Assembly (NCBI RefSeq): GCF_000718255.1
Contig: NZ_JOFJ01000003.1
Span: 1 to 64,000 of the forward strand
Direction of reading: 5' to 3'
DNA length: 64,000 nucleotides
From: Spirillospora albida
GTDB taxonomy: Bacteria; Actinomycetota; Actinomycetes; Streptosporangiales; Streptosporangiaceae
Shown: in pieces, positions 10,961 through 19,304 of the stretch
How the letters are laid out: every line of letters starts with the position of its first letter
Position numbering within the stretch: position 1 is the stretch's first letter
Notes under the pieces: model-generated
Database searches by the model: none
The model's input: only the letters and a program-made list of their open reading frames with translations
What the model was told of the DNA's origin: nothing
Made by a program: the position numbers and the translations under genes

Positions 10961-11384
10961 TCCAGGTCGATCCTGCCGAGGCTTGGAGGCGAGAAGCGGA
11001 CGCCGTCGCCCAGGAGCACCGGCAGGACGTACACCAGAATCTCGTCGACGAGCCCGCGGCGCTGCGTGCCGTGGCGACGGCTTCCTCGAGTCCACAGGTG
11101 AGGAAGGTGACGGTGGGATCCGGCTCCTCGGGAGGCTTGTGCGTGAGGACGAACTGCGCTCCCCCGTCGTAGGGGGTGTCCTGGTCGGCCATACGCTTGG
11201 CGACCTCGTACGTGCCCCGGCCGACGAGCATCGCGCCCGTGGCCGCCATGACCTCCGGGACCTCGGCCGCGGTCAGATACTCGGCGATCCAGTCCATCGC
11301 GTGGCCGGGGCCGGCGATGAAGCCGTCCAGCGACATCGCCCGGTTCACGACCACTTTGCCGGTGCCGAAGCCCACATCTCTCAT
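10961..11384 (-). pseudogene. RibD C-terminal-like/dihydrofolate reductase-family protein, broken
   Basis: The start reads MRDVGFGTGKVVVNRAMSLD and continues GFIAGPGHAMDW, a standard RibD-C-type N-terminus, with LVGRGTYEVAKR further on. Near 11055-11062 the frame shifts and roughly 20 codons (the segment normally between ATARSAAG and GLVDEILVYV) are absent. The remaining frame reads VLPVLLGDGVRFSPPSLGRI and ends DLD, exactly where the IS5 element begins. The IS end CTAG supplies a TAG stop. An ATG with GGAG upstream marks the original start. The gene is therefore damaged twice. It would have encoded a small NADPH-dependent reductase of unknown substrate. Confidence 0.8.
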
Positions 11385-11597
11385 GCGATATCTCCACGGA
11401 TCTTGGAGACCCGGGCCGGGTCATGGTTCGGCCGGCGGGGAGCCGCAAGCGTGTCCGCGGTGGCACAACGCGAACAACCGGCCGCCGGGTGTGCCGACTA
11501 CTCAGCGTGCCCGGGTACGGCGTGAACGGCACCGCCGGTCGGTCGTCCTCAGTCCCGGGCCGGGTCACCAAGCCGGCGATCGTTCGTGGTCATCGCG

Positions 11598-12137
11598 TTA
11601 GACGGTGGTGGGGAGCGGGGAGGTCGTGGCGTCCCGCATCGCCTTCAGGGCATTTAGGACGGGGCCGGGAGGAGCCGCGTGGACCGTGGGGAGCACCGGG
11701 AGGTCCGGGTAGGCCAGGGCGTGCTCGGAGGCGGAGAACTCGACGCTGACGTCCGCGTTGTTGCCGCGAGGGTCGAGCAGGACCCAGCGGTCGTCGATGA
11801 GGGCCGCCGTCAGGCCGTGCAGGACGCCGGACACCTCTTGGTAGCAGAGGCCCGCCTGGATGCCGCCGGCGCGGAGGAGCGCCGTGTAGGCGTGGGACTT
11901 CGCGTAGCAGAGGCCCACCCGGTGGGTCAGGACGTCGGACGCGCGCCAGGTGACGCGGGGGTCGCCGGCGTCCATCGAGTGGGCCACCTCGTCGCGGACG
12001 TGGTCGAAGGCGGCGTGCGCGTAGGCGATGTCGTCGCCGGTGCGCAGACCGGCGGCGATCGACTGGACCAGCGGGTGCTCCAGGTCGATCGCCTCGGACG
12101 CCTCCAGGTAGTCCCAGGGGTCGGCCGCGAAGTCCAT
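11598..12137 (-). CDS. Transglutaminase-like domain protein
   Basis: The 179-residue protein belongs to the transglutaminase/protease-like superfamily. The Cys nucleophile lies in HRVGLCYAKSHAYTALLRA, the His in VSGVLHGLTAA and the Asp in WVLLDPRGNN, giving a plausible Cys-His-Asp triad. No signal peptide is seen, so it is probably cytoplasmic. The start codon overlaps the dapB stop as TGATG, implying coupled translation and cotranscription. The substrate is unknown. The gap 11385-11597 upstream of the broken reductase holds nothing recognisable. Confidence 0.8.
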   Translation of the reverse strand: MDFAADPWDYLEASEAIDLEHPLVQSIAAGLRTGDDIAYAHAAFDHVRDEVAHSMDAGDPRVTWRASDVLTHRVGLCYAKSHAYTALLRAGGIQAGLCYQEVSGVLHGLTAALIDDRWVLLDPRGNNADVSVEFSASEHALAYPDLPVLPTVHAAPPGPVLNALKAMRDATTSPLPTTV

Positions 12138-12892
12138 CACAGGCCGAGGAGCGACTCGATGCCGAGGGTGAGCCCGGGAAGGGCGGGGACCTTGCGGACG
12201 GCGAGGAGGACCCCCGGCATGAACGACTCGCGGTTCATCGCGTCGTGCCGGATCGTGAACAGCTCGCCGTGGCCGCCCAGGATGACCTCCTGATGGGCGA
12301 TCGAGCCGGACATCCGGACGGCGTGGACGCGAACGCCGTCGACGTCGGCCCCGCGGGCGCCAGGGATCTCGGACGTCGTCGCGTCCGGGGACAGGGCGGT
12401 GCCCGCCTCGGCGCGGGCGGCGGCGACGAGCTCGGCGGTGCGGTAGGCGGTGCCGGACGGGGCGTCGGCCTTCTTCGGGTGGTGCGTCTCGACGATCTCG
12501 ACGGACTCGAAGTACGGGGCGGCCTTCTGCGCGAAGTGCATCATCAGGACGGCGCCGATCCCGAAGTTCGGGGCGATGAGGACGTTCCCGGACGCGTCGT
12601 CGGTCAGCCACGAGCGGACGGCGTCGATGCGGTGCGGGTCGAAGCCGGTGGTGCCGACGACGGCGTGCAGCCCGCTCTTCACGCACCATTCGAGGTTGTG
12701 CATGACGACGTCGGGATGGGTGAAGTCGACGACGACGTCGGCGGCGGTCAGCGCGTCGAGCGGGTCGCCCTGGTCGACGGCGGCGACGAGTTCGGTGTCG
12801 TCGGCGCCCTGCACGGCCCGGCACACCTCGGCGCCCATCCGGCCCTGCGCGCCCAGCACCCCAACCTTGATCACGTTGTCCTCCCGGCTCAT
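12137..12892 (-). CDS. dapB: 4-hydroxy-tetrahydrodipicolinate reductase
   Basis: This enzyme makes tetrahydrodipicolinate with NAD(P)H in the diaminopimelate/lysine pathway that feeds peptidoglycan. The nucleotide-binding motif GVLGAQGRMG is at about residues 11-20. The catalytic block ETHHPKKADAPSGTA holds the conserved His and Lys, and the family length (251 residues) is normal. It lies 18 bp after the M16 peptidase stop and is coupled to the transglutaminase-like gene downstream. The usual actinobacterial neighbourhood of pnp, M16 peptidase and dapB is kept. Confidence 0.95.
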   Translation of the reverse strand: MSREDNVIKVGVLGAQGRMGAEVCRAVQGADDTELVAAVDQGDPLDALTAADVVVDFTHPDVVMHNLEWCVKSGLHAVVGTTGFDPHRIDAVRSWLTDDASGNVLIAPNFGIGAVLMMHFAQKAAPYFESVEIVETHHPKKADAPSGTAYRTAELVAAARAEAGTALSPDATTSEIPGARGADVDGVRVHAVRMSGSIAHQEVILGGHGELFTIRHDAMNRESFMPGVLLAVRKVPALPGLTLGIESLLGL

Positions 12893-12910
12893 GTCCGCCG
12901 AGCCTACCGG

Positions 12911-14227
12911 TCAGGCGGCGAAGTCGTGGTCGCCGACCGGGCCGATGACGGTGAGGGCCTGCGGCGCGGCGAGGACGTCGCGGGCCACGGCGCGCACGTC
13001 GTCGAGGGTGACGGCGTCGATGCGGGCGAGGACGTCGTTCACGGGGAGGAGGGACTCGTAGACGAGTTCGCTCTTGCCGATGCGGCTCATGCGGGAGCCG
13101 GTGTCCTCCAGGCCGAGGACCATCGTGCCGCGCAGCTGGCCCTTGCCGCGCACGAGTTCCTCGTCGGTGATGCCGTCGACGGCCTTCGCGACCTCGTCCC
13201 GGCAGATCGACAGGACCTCGTCGACCTTGCCCGGCTGGCAGCCGGCGTAGACGCCGAAGATGCCGGAGTCGGCGTACTGGGCGGTGTAGCTGTAGACGGA
13301 GTAGGCGAGGCCGCGCTTCTCGCGGATCTCCTGGAACAGCCGGGACGACATGCCGCCGCCGAGGGCGGCGTTGAGGACGCCGAGCGCGAAGCGGCGGTCG
13401 TCGGTGCGGGCCACACCGGCGGAGCCGAGGACGATGTGGGCCTGCTCGGTGTCCTTGTCGAGGACGCGGGTGGTCGGCGTGACGGGCGCGGGCGCGCCGT
13501 CCAGGCGGGGCGGCGCGGGCGGGGCGTCGCCGGTGAGGCGGCCGGCCCAGGCGCGGGACACGAGGCCGACGACCTCGTCGTGGTCGACGTTCCCGGCGGC
13601 GGACACGACGAGTTCGGACGGGACGTAGTGCTCCCGGTAGTAGCCGTGGATCCGGTCGCGCGAAAGGGTGTTGATCGACTCCTCGGTGCCGAGGATCGGA
13701 CGGCCCAGCGGGGTGTCGCCGTAGAGGGCGAGGGCGAACTCGTCGTGGATGAGGTCGCCGGGGTCGTCGTCCCGCATGTGGATCTCTTCGAGGATGACGC
13801 CGCGTTCGGCCTCGACGTCCTCGGGGCGGTTCAGGGACGCGGCGACCATGTCCGAGACGACGTCGACGGCGAGGGGCAGGTCGGCGTCCAGCACCCGCGC
13901 GTAGTAGCAGGTGTACTCCTTGGCGGTGAACGCGTTGAGGTCGCCGCCGACCGCGTCGACCGCGGCGGAGATCTCCAGGGCGCTGCGCCGCTCCGTGCCC
14001 TTGAACAGGACGTGCTCGAGGTAGTGGCTGGCTCCCGCGTCGGCGACGGCCTCGTCGCGGGAGCCGACCGCGGCCCAGATGCCGAACGCCGCGGACCGGA
14101 CGGTCGGCAGCGTCTCGGTGATCACGCGGAGCCCGCCGTGCAGCACGGTCCGGCGGACCGTGCCGGCACCGTCGGTGTGGATCGTGGTGGTGGTGCCGGG
14201 CTCCTGCGCCCGCGCCGGCAGGGTCAC
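12911..14227 (-). CDS. M16-family zinc peptidase (insulinase/pitrilysin-like)
   Basis: The 438-residue protein has the inverted zinc motif HYLEH at residues 68-72 and the third ligand region in AERGVILEEI about 75 residues later, so the catalytic N-domain is intact. The C-terminal half is the inactive partner domain. Actinobacterial homologues encoded after pnp are single-chain processing peptidases of unclear substrate, and no export signal is visible. The gene follows the pnp terminator by about 40 bp and is probably transcribed both by read-through and from its own promoter. Confidence 0.9.
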   Translation of the reverse strand: MTLPARAQEPGTTTTIHTDGAGTVRRTVLHGGLRVITETLPTVRSAAFGIWAAVGSRDEAVADAGASHYLEHVLFKGTERRSALEISAAVDAVGGDLNAFTAKEYTCYYARVLDADLPLAVDVVSDMVAASLNRPEDVEAERGVILEEIHMRDDDPGDLIHDEFALALYGDTPLGRPILGTEESINTLSRDRIHGYYREHYVPSELVVSAAGNVDHDEVVGLVSRAWAGRLTGDAPPAPPRLDGAPAPVTPTTRVLDKDTEQAHIVLGSAGVARTDDRRFALGVLNAALGGGMSSRLFQEIREKRGLAYSVYSYTAQYADSGIFGVYAGCQPGKVDEVLSICRDEVAKAVDGITDEELVRGKGQLRGTMVLGLEDTGSRMSRIGKSELVYESLLPVNDVLARIDAVTLDDVRAVARDVLAAPQALTVIGPVGDHDFAA

Positions 14228-14270
14228 GTGTGACTCACATCCCGTCGTGAGGAAGATCGGGGAAAAAGCG

Positions 14271-14307
14271 GCCGACCGGCCTGCCCGCTGAGGGCAGGCC
14301 GGTCGGC
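14271..14307 (-). terminator. Rho-independent terminator of pnp
   Basis: A perfect 16-bp stem (GCCGACCGGCCTGCCC with its complement) and a 5-nt loop are followed on the minus strand by CGCTTTTT. It begins 11 bp after the pnp stop. This is one of the few hairpins here with a true T-run. Confidence 0.88.
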
Positions 14308-14317
14308 GGAGACCGGA

Positions 14318-16660
14318 TCAGGTGTTGCGCTGGCCGGCGTCGTCGCTACCGCGGGTGCGGGTGCGGCGGCGGCGCGGGGCGCGGGACTCGCCGTCGTCGT
14401 CGGACTTCTCGGCCGTGTCCGAGGGGGCGGCGGCCGCCGGGGCGTCACCGTCGCCGCCCTTCTCCGCGGCCTCCCGCTCGACGACCTCGACCGGGACCAG
14501 CGACAGCTTGCCGCGCTGGTCGATCTCGGTGACCTCGACCTGGATCTTCGCGCCGACGCTGATGACGTCCTCGACGTTCTCGATCCGGGCGCCGCCGTGC
14601 AGCTTGCGGATCTGCGAGACGTGCAGCAGGCCGTCCTTGCCGGGCAGCAGCGACACGAACGCCCCGAACGTGGTCGTCTTCACGACGGTGCCGAGGTAGC
14701 GCTCGCCGACCTCCGGCATGTGCGGGTTGGCGATCGCGTTGATCGCCTGCCGCGCGGCCTCGGCGGACGGGCCGTCGGTGGCGCCGACGTAGATGGTGCC
14801 GTCGTCCTCGATCGTGATGTCGGCACCGGTGTCGTCCTGGATCGAGTTGATCATCTTGCCCTTGGGGCCGATGACCTCGCCGATCTTGTCGACCGGCACC
14901 TTGATGGTGATGATCCGCGGCGCGTTCGGGCTCATCTCGGCGGGCGCCTCGATGGCCTCCTGCATGACGTCCAGGATCGCGAGGCGCGCGCCCTTGGCCT
15001 GCTTCAGCGCGGCGGCCAGCACGGACGCCGGGATGCCGTCGAGCTTGGTGTCGAGCTGCAGCGCGGTGATGACGTCGCGGGTGCCGGCGACCTTGAAGTC
15101 CATGTCGCCGAACGCGTCCTCGGCGCCGAGGATGTCGGTGAGCGTGACGTACTCGCCGCCCTCGTGGATGAGGCCCATCGCGATGCCCGCGACCATCTGC
15201 TTCAGCGGGACGCCCGCGTCCAGCAGCGACATCGTGGACGCGCAGACCGAGCCCATCGAGGTGGAGCCGTTGGAGCCGAGCGCCTCCGACACCTGCCGGA
15301 TCGCGTAGGGGAACTCCTCGCGGGTCGGCAGCACCGGGATGAGGGCGCGCTCGGCGAGGGCGCCGTGCCCGATCTCGCGGCGCTTCGGCGAGCCGACGCG
15401 GCCCGTCTCACCGGTGGAGTACGGCGGGAAGTTGTAGTTGTGCATGTAGCGCTTGGTGCGCTCGGGGTTCAGCGTGTCGATCATCTGCTCCATGCGGAGC
15501 ATGTTGAGCGTGGTCACGCCGAGGATCTGCGTCTCGCCGCGCTCGAACAGCGCCGAGCCGTGCACCCGCGGGATGACGTGCGCCTCGGCGGTGAGCTGGC
15601 GGATGTGCTTCGGCCCGCGGCCGTCGATGCGCAGCCCCTCGCCGATGACGCGCTCGCGGACGAGCTTCTTCGTGAGCGCGCGGAAGGCGGCGGAGATCTC
15701 CTTCTCGCGGCCCTCGAAGCCCTCGCCGAGCCTCTCGGCGACACCGGCCTTGATCTCGTCCAGCCGGGACTCGCGCTCCTGCTTGCCCGCGATGGTGAGG
15801 GCCTGCGCGAGGTCGTCGCGGACGGCGCCGGTGACGGCCTCGAGCACGTCGTCCTGGTAGTCCAGGAAGATCGGGTACTCGGCGGTCGGCTTGGCGGCGA
15901 CGGCCGCGAGGTCGCTCTGCGCCTTGCACAGCACCTTGATGAACGGCTTGGCCGCGTCGAGGCCCTGGGCGACGGTCTCCTCGGTGGGGGCGGTCGCGCC
16001 CTCGGCGACGAGCTTGAGGGTGTCGCGGGTCGACTCGGCCTCGACCATCATGATCGCGACGTCGCCGTCCTCCAGCACGCGGCCGGCGACGACCATGTCG
16101 AACGTGGCGCGCTCGAGCTCGGGGTGCGTCGGGAAGCCGACCCACTGGCCCTCGATCAGGGCGACGCGGACGCCGCCGATCGGGCCGGAGAACGGCAGGC
16201 CGGCCAGCTGCGTGGACATCGAGGCGGCGTTGATCGCGACGACGTCGTACAGGTGGTCGGGGTGCAGCGCCATGATCGTCTCGACGACCTGGATCTCGTT
16301 GCGCAGGCCCTTGGTGAAGGACGGGCGCAGCGGCCGGTCGATCAGTCGGCAGGTGAGGATCGCGTCCTCGGACGGCCGGCCCTCGCGGCGGAAGAACGAG
16401 CCGGGGATGCGCCCGGCGGCGTACATCCGCTCCTCGACGTCCACGGTCAAGGGGAAGAAGTCCAGGTTCTCCTTGGGCTTCTTCGACGCGGTGGTCGCCG
16501 ACAGGACCATCGTCTCGTCGTCGAGGTAGGCGACGGCGGACCCGCCGGCCTGGCGGGCCACCCGGCCCGTCTCGAAGCGGATCGTGCGGGTGCCGAAGGC
16601 GCCGTTGTCGATGACGGCCTCGGTGCTCTGGGCGCCGTCGATGCGTACGGCTTCTGTCAC
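14318..16660 (-). CDS. pnp: Polynucleotide phosphorylase/guanosine pentaphosphate synthetase
   Basis: The enzyme degrades RNA phosphorolytically 3'-5', and in actinomycetes it also has (p)ppGpp-related activity. Two RNase PH domains are followed by a KH domain with IGPKGKMI and an S1 domain (GERYLGTVVKTTTFGAFVSL). I choose the GTG at 16660 because GGAGG lies just upstream and the protein then begins TEAVRIDGAQ, as in relatives; longer frames to 16819 lack support. The product is about 780 residues, with an extra C-terminal tail that is acidic and then basic (PRRRRTRTRG). rpsO lies 318 bp upstream, the conserved order. Apart from the rpsO terminator, I see nothing in that gap. Confidence 0.96.
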   Translation of the reverse strand: MTEAVRIDGAQSTEAVIDNGAFGTRTIRFETGRVARQAGGSAVAYLDDETMVLSATTASKKPKENLDFFPLTVDVEERMYAAGRIPGSFFRREGRPSEDAILTCRLIDRPLRPSFTKGLRNEIQVVETIMALHPDHLYDVVAINAASMSTQLAGLPFSGPIGGVRVALIEGQWVGFPTHPELERATFDMVVAGRVLEDGDVAIMMVEAESTRDTLKLVAEGATAPTEETVAQGLDAAKPFIKVLCKAQSDLAAVAAKPTAEYPIFLDYQDDVLEAVTGAVRDDLAQALTIAGKQERESRLDEIKAGVAERLGEGFEGREKEISAAFRALTKKLVRERVIGEGLRIDGRGPKHIRQLTAEAHVIPRVHGSALFERGETQILGVTTLNMLRMEQMIDTLNPERTKRYMHNYNFPPYSTGETGRVGSPKRREIGHGALAERALIPVLPTREEFPYAIRQVSEALGSNGSTSMGSVCASTMSLLDAGVPLKQMVAGIAMGLIHEGGEYVTLTDILGAEDAFGDMDFKVAGTRDVITALQLDTKLDGIPASVLAAALKQAKGARLAILDVMQEAIEAPAEMSPNAPRIITIKVPVDKIGEVIGPKGKMINSIQDDTGADITIEDDGTIYVGATDGPSAEAARQAINAIANPHMPEVGERYLGTVVKTTTFGAFVSLLPGKDGLLHVSQIRKLHGGARIENVEDVISVGAKIQVEVTEIDQRGKLSLVPVEVVEREAAEKGGDGDAPAAAAPSDTAEKSDDDGESRAPRRRRTRTRGSDDAGQRNT

Positions 16661-16943
16661 GGGAAACCTCCAGGGTTCCATGTCCGGCCCCGCGGCCGTC
16701 TCCCGTGGCTTGTCACGCTGCCGGTCTTCGATCGAAGCGTCCGGATCGTCCCGCCGAAGCGGGCGGATCCGGAGGCCACTACCGAGGACCGGCCCGCGCC
16801 AGCGGTGTCCGCGAGGCATGTCTCCAGTTGGACGGCCGGCCGGTCGGACCGGGCGGCCGCTCCGCCGGACGCGTCCCTTCGGGCGGGCGCGGCGTCCGGC
16901 GCGGCCGGGGGCGGGCTGCCCGCCCGCTCCGGCCGATATGCGA

Positions 16944-16972
16944 GAGGGAGCGGCCCGGCGGGCCGCCCCCTC
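16944..16972 (-). terminator. Terminator-like hairpin after rpsO
   Basis: GAGGG and GCGGCCC pair with GGGCCGC and CCCTC around a short loop, starting 7 bp beyond the rpsO stop. There is no T-tract. Partial read-through into pnp is likely. Confidence 0.6.
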
Positions 16973-16978
16973 ACCGTG

Positions 16979-17248
16979 CTAGCGGCGCAGACCGAGGCGC
17001 TCGATCAGCTGCCGGTAACGGTTGATGTCCTTGTTGGCCAGGTACTTCAGGAGCCGGCGACGACGGCCGACCAGCAGCAGGAGGCCGCGGCGGCTGTGGT
17101 GGTCGTGCTTGTGCTCCTTGAGGTGCTCGGTCAGGTCGTTGATCCGGCGCGTGAGCAGCGCGACCTGGACCTCCGGGGATCCGGTGTCACCCTCAGTGGT
17201 CGCGTACTCGGCGATGATCTTGTTCTTGGTGGCGGTGTCGAGCGACAC
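16979..17248 (-). CDS. rpsO: 30S ribosomal protein S15
   Basis: The 89-residue protein binds 16S rRNA early in 30S assembly. GDTGSPEVQVALLTRRI and LKEHKHDHHSRRGLL are the family signature, and the ending KYLANKDINRYRQLIERLGL is standard. It lies between ribF and pnp, as in most actinobacteria. Confidence 0.98.
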   Translation of the reverse strand: MSLDTATKNKIIAEYATTEGDTGSPEVQVALLTRRINDLTEHLKEHKHDHHSRRGLLLLVGRRRRLLKYLANKDINRYRQLIERLGLRR

Positions 17249-17459
17249 GTGGCTCCTTCGATGCGATCGTCACCCGCAGATCCCGGGCCCTCGGGCGCAG
17301 GGGGTCCGCATGGTGCGTGAAGAGATGGGCGGCCGCATGAGGGTGCAGCCGTCCGCGCCGGGACCCTACCCGGCGACTCTTCACCGTACCATGCCCGCCC
17401 ACCGCCCGATCACGAAGCGGAGCCCGCCATGATCGCACGGTGCACGCCGCCGGGACGGG

Positions 17460-18407
17460 TCATTCCGCGGTGATCTCGCGGGCGCGCGCCACGTCCCGGT
17501 GCATCTCCTCGATCAGCGCGTCGATCGAGTCGAACTTGAGCGTGTCGCGGATCCGGGCGGCGAAGTCGACCGCCATGTGCTCGCCGTACAGGTCGAGGTC
17601 GTCGCGGTCGAGGGCGTACGCCTCGACGGTCCGCTCCCCCGCGCCCTCGAACGTCGGGTTCGTCCCGATGGAGATCGCTGCGGGCCAGCGGAAGGCCGGG
17701 TAGCGGTCGGAGTCGCACACCAGCCAGCCGCCGTACACGCCGTCGGCCGGGACCGCGGTGTGCGGCAGCGTCTCCAGGTTCGCGGTGGGGAACCCGAGCG
17801 CCCGTCCCCGCTGATGGCCGCGCACGACCACGCCCTCGACGCGGTGCGGACGGCCGAGGGCCTGCGCGGCGCCGGCGACGTCGCCCTCCTCCAGGCGGGC
17901 CCGGATGAAGCTGGACGAGATGGTGCCGCCGTCCGCGACGAGCGGCATCCCCTCGGCGGTGAAGTCGTACTTCTCGCCGAGCTCCCGCAGCAGCGCGACG
18001 TCGCCCTTGGCGCGGTGCCCGAACCGGAAGTCCTCGCCCACGATCACGTGCGCCGCGTGCAGCCGCTCGACAAGCACGGACTGGACGAACTCGTCCGGCG
18101 GCACCTTCGACAGCTCGAGGGTGAACGGGACCACGACGACCGCGTCGGTGCCGAGGCCCTCCAGCAGCTCGATCCGGCGCCTGGTGCTCGCCAGCAGCGG
18201 CGGATGGGTGCCCGGCCGGACGACCTCGTCCGGGTGGGGGTCGAAGGTGATCGCCACGGACCGCAGCCCGCGCCGGTGGGCCTCGGCGGCCGCGGCGCCC
18301 ACGATCCGCTGATGACCGCGGTGCACACCGTCGAACACGCCGATGGTGACCACGGATCGGCCCCAATCGGCGGGAACCTCGTCGAGGCCATCCCAGCGCC
18401 GCACCAT
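17460..18407 (-). CDS. ribF: Bifunctional riboflavin kinase/FAD synthetase
   Basis: It converts riboflavin to FMN and FAD. The N-terminal adenylyltransferase domain carries GVFDGVHRGHQ, and the C-terminal flavokinase domain carries RGRALGFPTAN. The ATG at 18407 with GGGAG upstream gives 315 residues, the usual length; the longer open frame upstream is antisense or noncoding. No FMN riboswitch is visible before it. The gap 17249-17459 to rpsO shows no feature I can support. Confidence 0.95.
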   Translation of the reverse strand: MVRRWDGLDEVPADWGRSVVTIGVFDGVHRGHQRIVGAAAAEAHRRGLRSVAITFDPHPDEVVRPGTHPPLLASTRRRIELLEGLGTDAVVVVPFTLELSKVPPDEFVQSVLVERLHAAHVIVGEDFRFGHRAKGDVALLRELGEKYDFTAEGMPLVADGGTISSSFIRARLEEGDVAGAAQALGRPHRVEGVVVRGHQRGRALGFPTANLETLPHTAVPADGVYGGWLVCDSDRYPAFRWPAAISIGTNPTFEGAGERTVEAYALDRDDLDLYGEHMAVDFAARIRDTLKFDSIDALIEEMHRDVARAREITAE

Positions 18408-18541
18408 GCTCTCCCTGCGTCGGACCCTGCCGTCATACCGTCGTCTAAGGGTGCCATGACCGGACGGCCCGTGTGACCGCCGGGGGGCGGCCGCCGCGTG
18501 ACCTCGGGCACCCGCCCCGCACGGCGGCGAGCGAGGCCGGG

Positions 18542-19210
18542 TCAGCCCGCCCGGTAGACCACCAGCGACACCGCGATGTACTGCAGGATGTACGCGGCGA
18601 GCGTGCAGGCGTGGAAGACCTCGTGGAACCCGAACCAGTGCGGGATGGGATCGGGCTTGCGCAGGCCGTAGATCACGCCGCCGACGCTGTAGGCGACTCC
18701 GCCGAGCGCGACCATGACGCAGGCCGCGACGCCCGCGCCGTCCAGGAACTGGGGCATGAAGAAGACGGCCACCCAGCCGAGGACGATGTAGAGGGTGACG
18801 TAGAGCGCGCGCGGGGCGCCGATCCACGTCGTCCGGAACACCACCCCGGCGATGGCGCCGGTCCAGACGATGGCGAGGACGGCGACGCGGGCGCCGCCGT
18901 CCATCGCGAGCACGGCGAACGGCGTGTAGGTGCCCGCGATGATCAGGTAGATGTTGGCGTGGTCGAAGCGGCGGAGCACCTCGATGACGCGCAGGGACCG
19001 CTGCCGGTGGTAGGTGCCGGAGATGCCGAAAAGCAGGGCGGACGTGGCGACGTAGATGGTCGAGGCCAGCCGCGCCTGCAGGGTCGGGCCGAACGCGACC
19101 AGGACGAGCCCGGCGACCAGCACCGCGGGGAACGCGCCGAGATGCAGCCAGCCGCGCAGCCGCGGCCGGGTCGGCGACGGTGCCTCGGACTGGTCCGTCA
19201 CGCTGGTCAT
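18542..19210 (-). CDS. Hemolysin III/TrhA-family (PAQR-like) membrane protein
   Basis: The 222-residue protein has seven predicted transmembrane helices. Conserved family motifs are visible: SGTYHRQ in helix 2, FDHANIYLIIAGTYTPF, and FHEVFHACTL near the C-terminus, whose histidines form the putative metal site. Bacterial members are implicated in membrane-lipid homeostasis. The ATG at 19210 with GAGGAGGT upstream is preferred. The gene interrupts the ribF-truB order but lies on the same strand, and it has its own operator-rich upstream region (19230-19266). Confidence 0.88.
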   Translation of the reverse strand: MTSVTDQSEAPSPTRPRLRGWLHLGAFPAVLVAGLVLVAFGPTLQARLASTIYVATSALLFGISGTYHRQRSLRVIEVLRRFDHANIYLIIAGTYTPFAVLAMDGGARVAVLAIVWTGAIAGVVFRTTWIGAPRALYVTLYIVLGWVAVFFMPQFLDGAGVAACVMVALGGVAYSVGGVIYGLRKPDPIPHWFGFHEVFHACTLAAYILQYIAVSLVVYRAG

Positions 19211-19229
19211 GGAGCGCACCTCCTCGCAA

Positions 19230-19266
19230 TAACTTACGCTCTCGTAGGTTACGCGACCGTAAGTTA
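19230..19266 (-). promoter_or_regulatory. Tandem dyad operator upstream of the hemolysin III-like gene
   Basis: TAACTTACG at 19230-19238 is repeated inverted as CGTAAGTTA at 19258-19266. Inside it are two tandem half-palindromes of the form TTACG-N4-CGTA (19234-19246 and 19249-19261). This pattern is typical of TetR-type operators. It sits 20-56 bp before the ATG, so repression of this gene is likely. The cognate regulator is not next to it. Confidence 0.7.
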
Positions 19267-19304
19267 GCTCGTCACGCGTTCCCGGCGTGACGCTCGCCAC
19301 CCGA

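Noticed and set aside
16658..16819. A 53-codon N-terminal extension of PNPase
   Set aside because: The GTG at 16660 with GGAGG gives the family start TEAVRIDG; the extension is Arg-rich and has no support.
14597..17320. A 907-codon plus-strand reading frame opposite pnp and rpsO
   Set aside because: Its sequence is Arg/Gly/Val-rich antisense of PNPase codons, and the minus-strand genes are unambiguous.
17249..18541. FMN riboswitch near ribF
   Set aside because: I found no conserved aptamer elements upstream of ribF (18408-18541) or in the rpsO leader.
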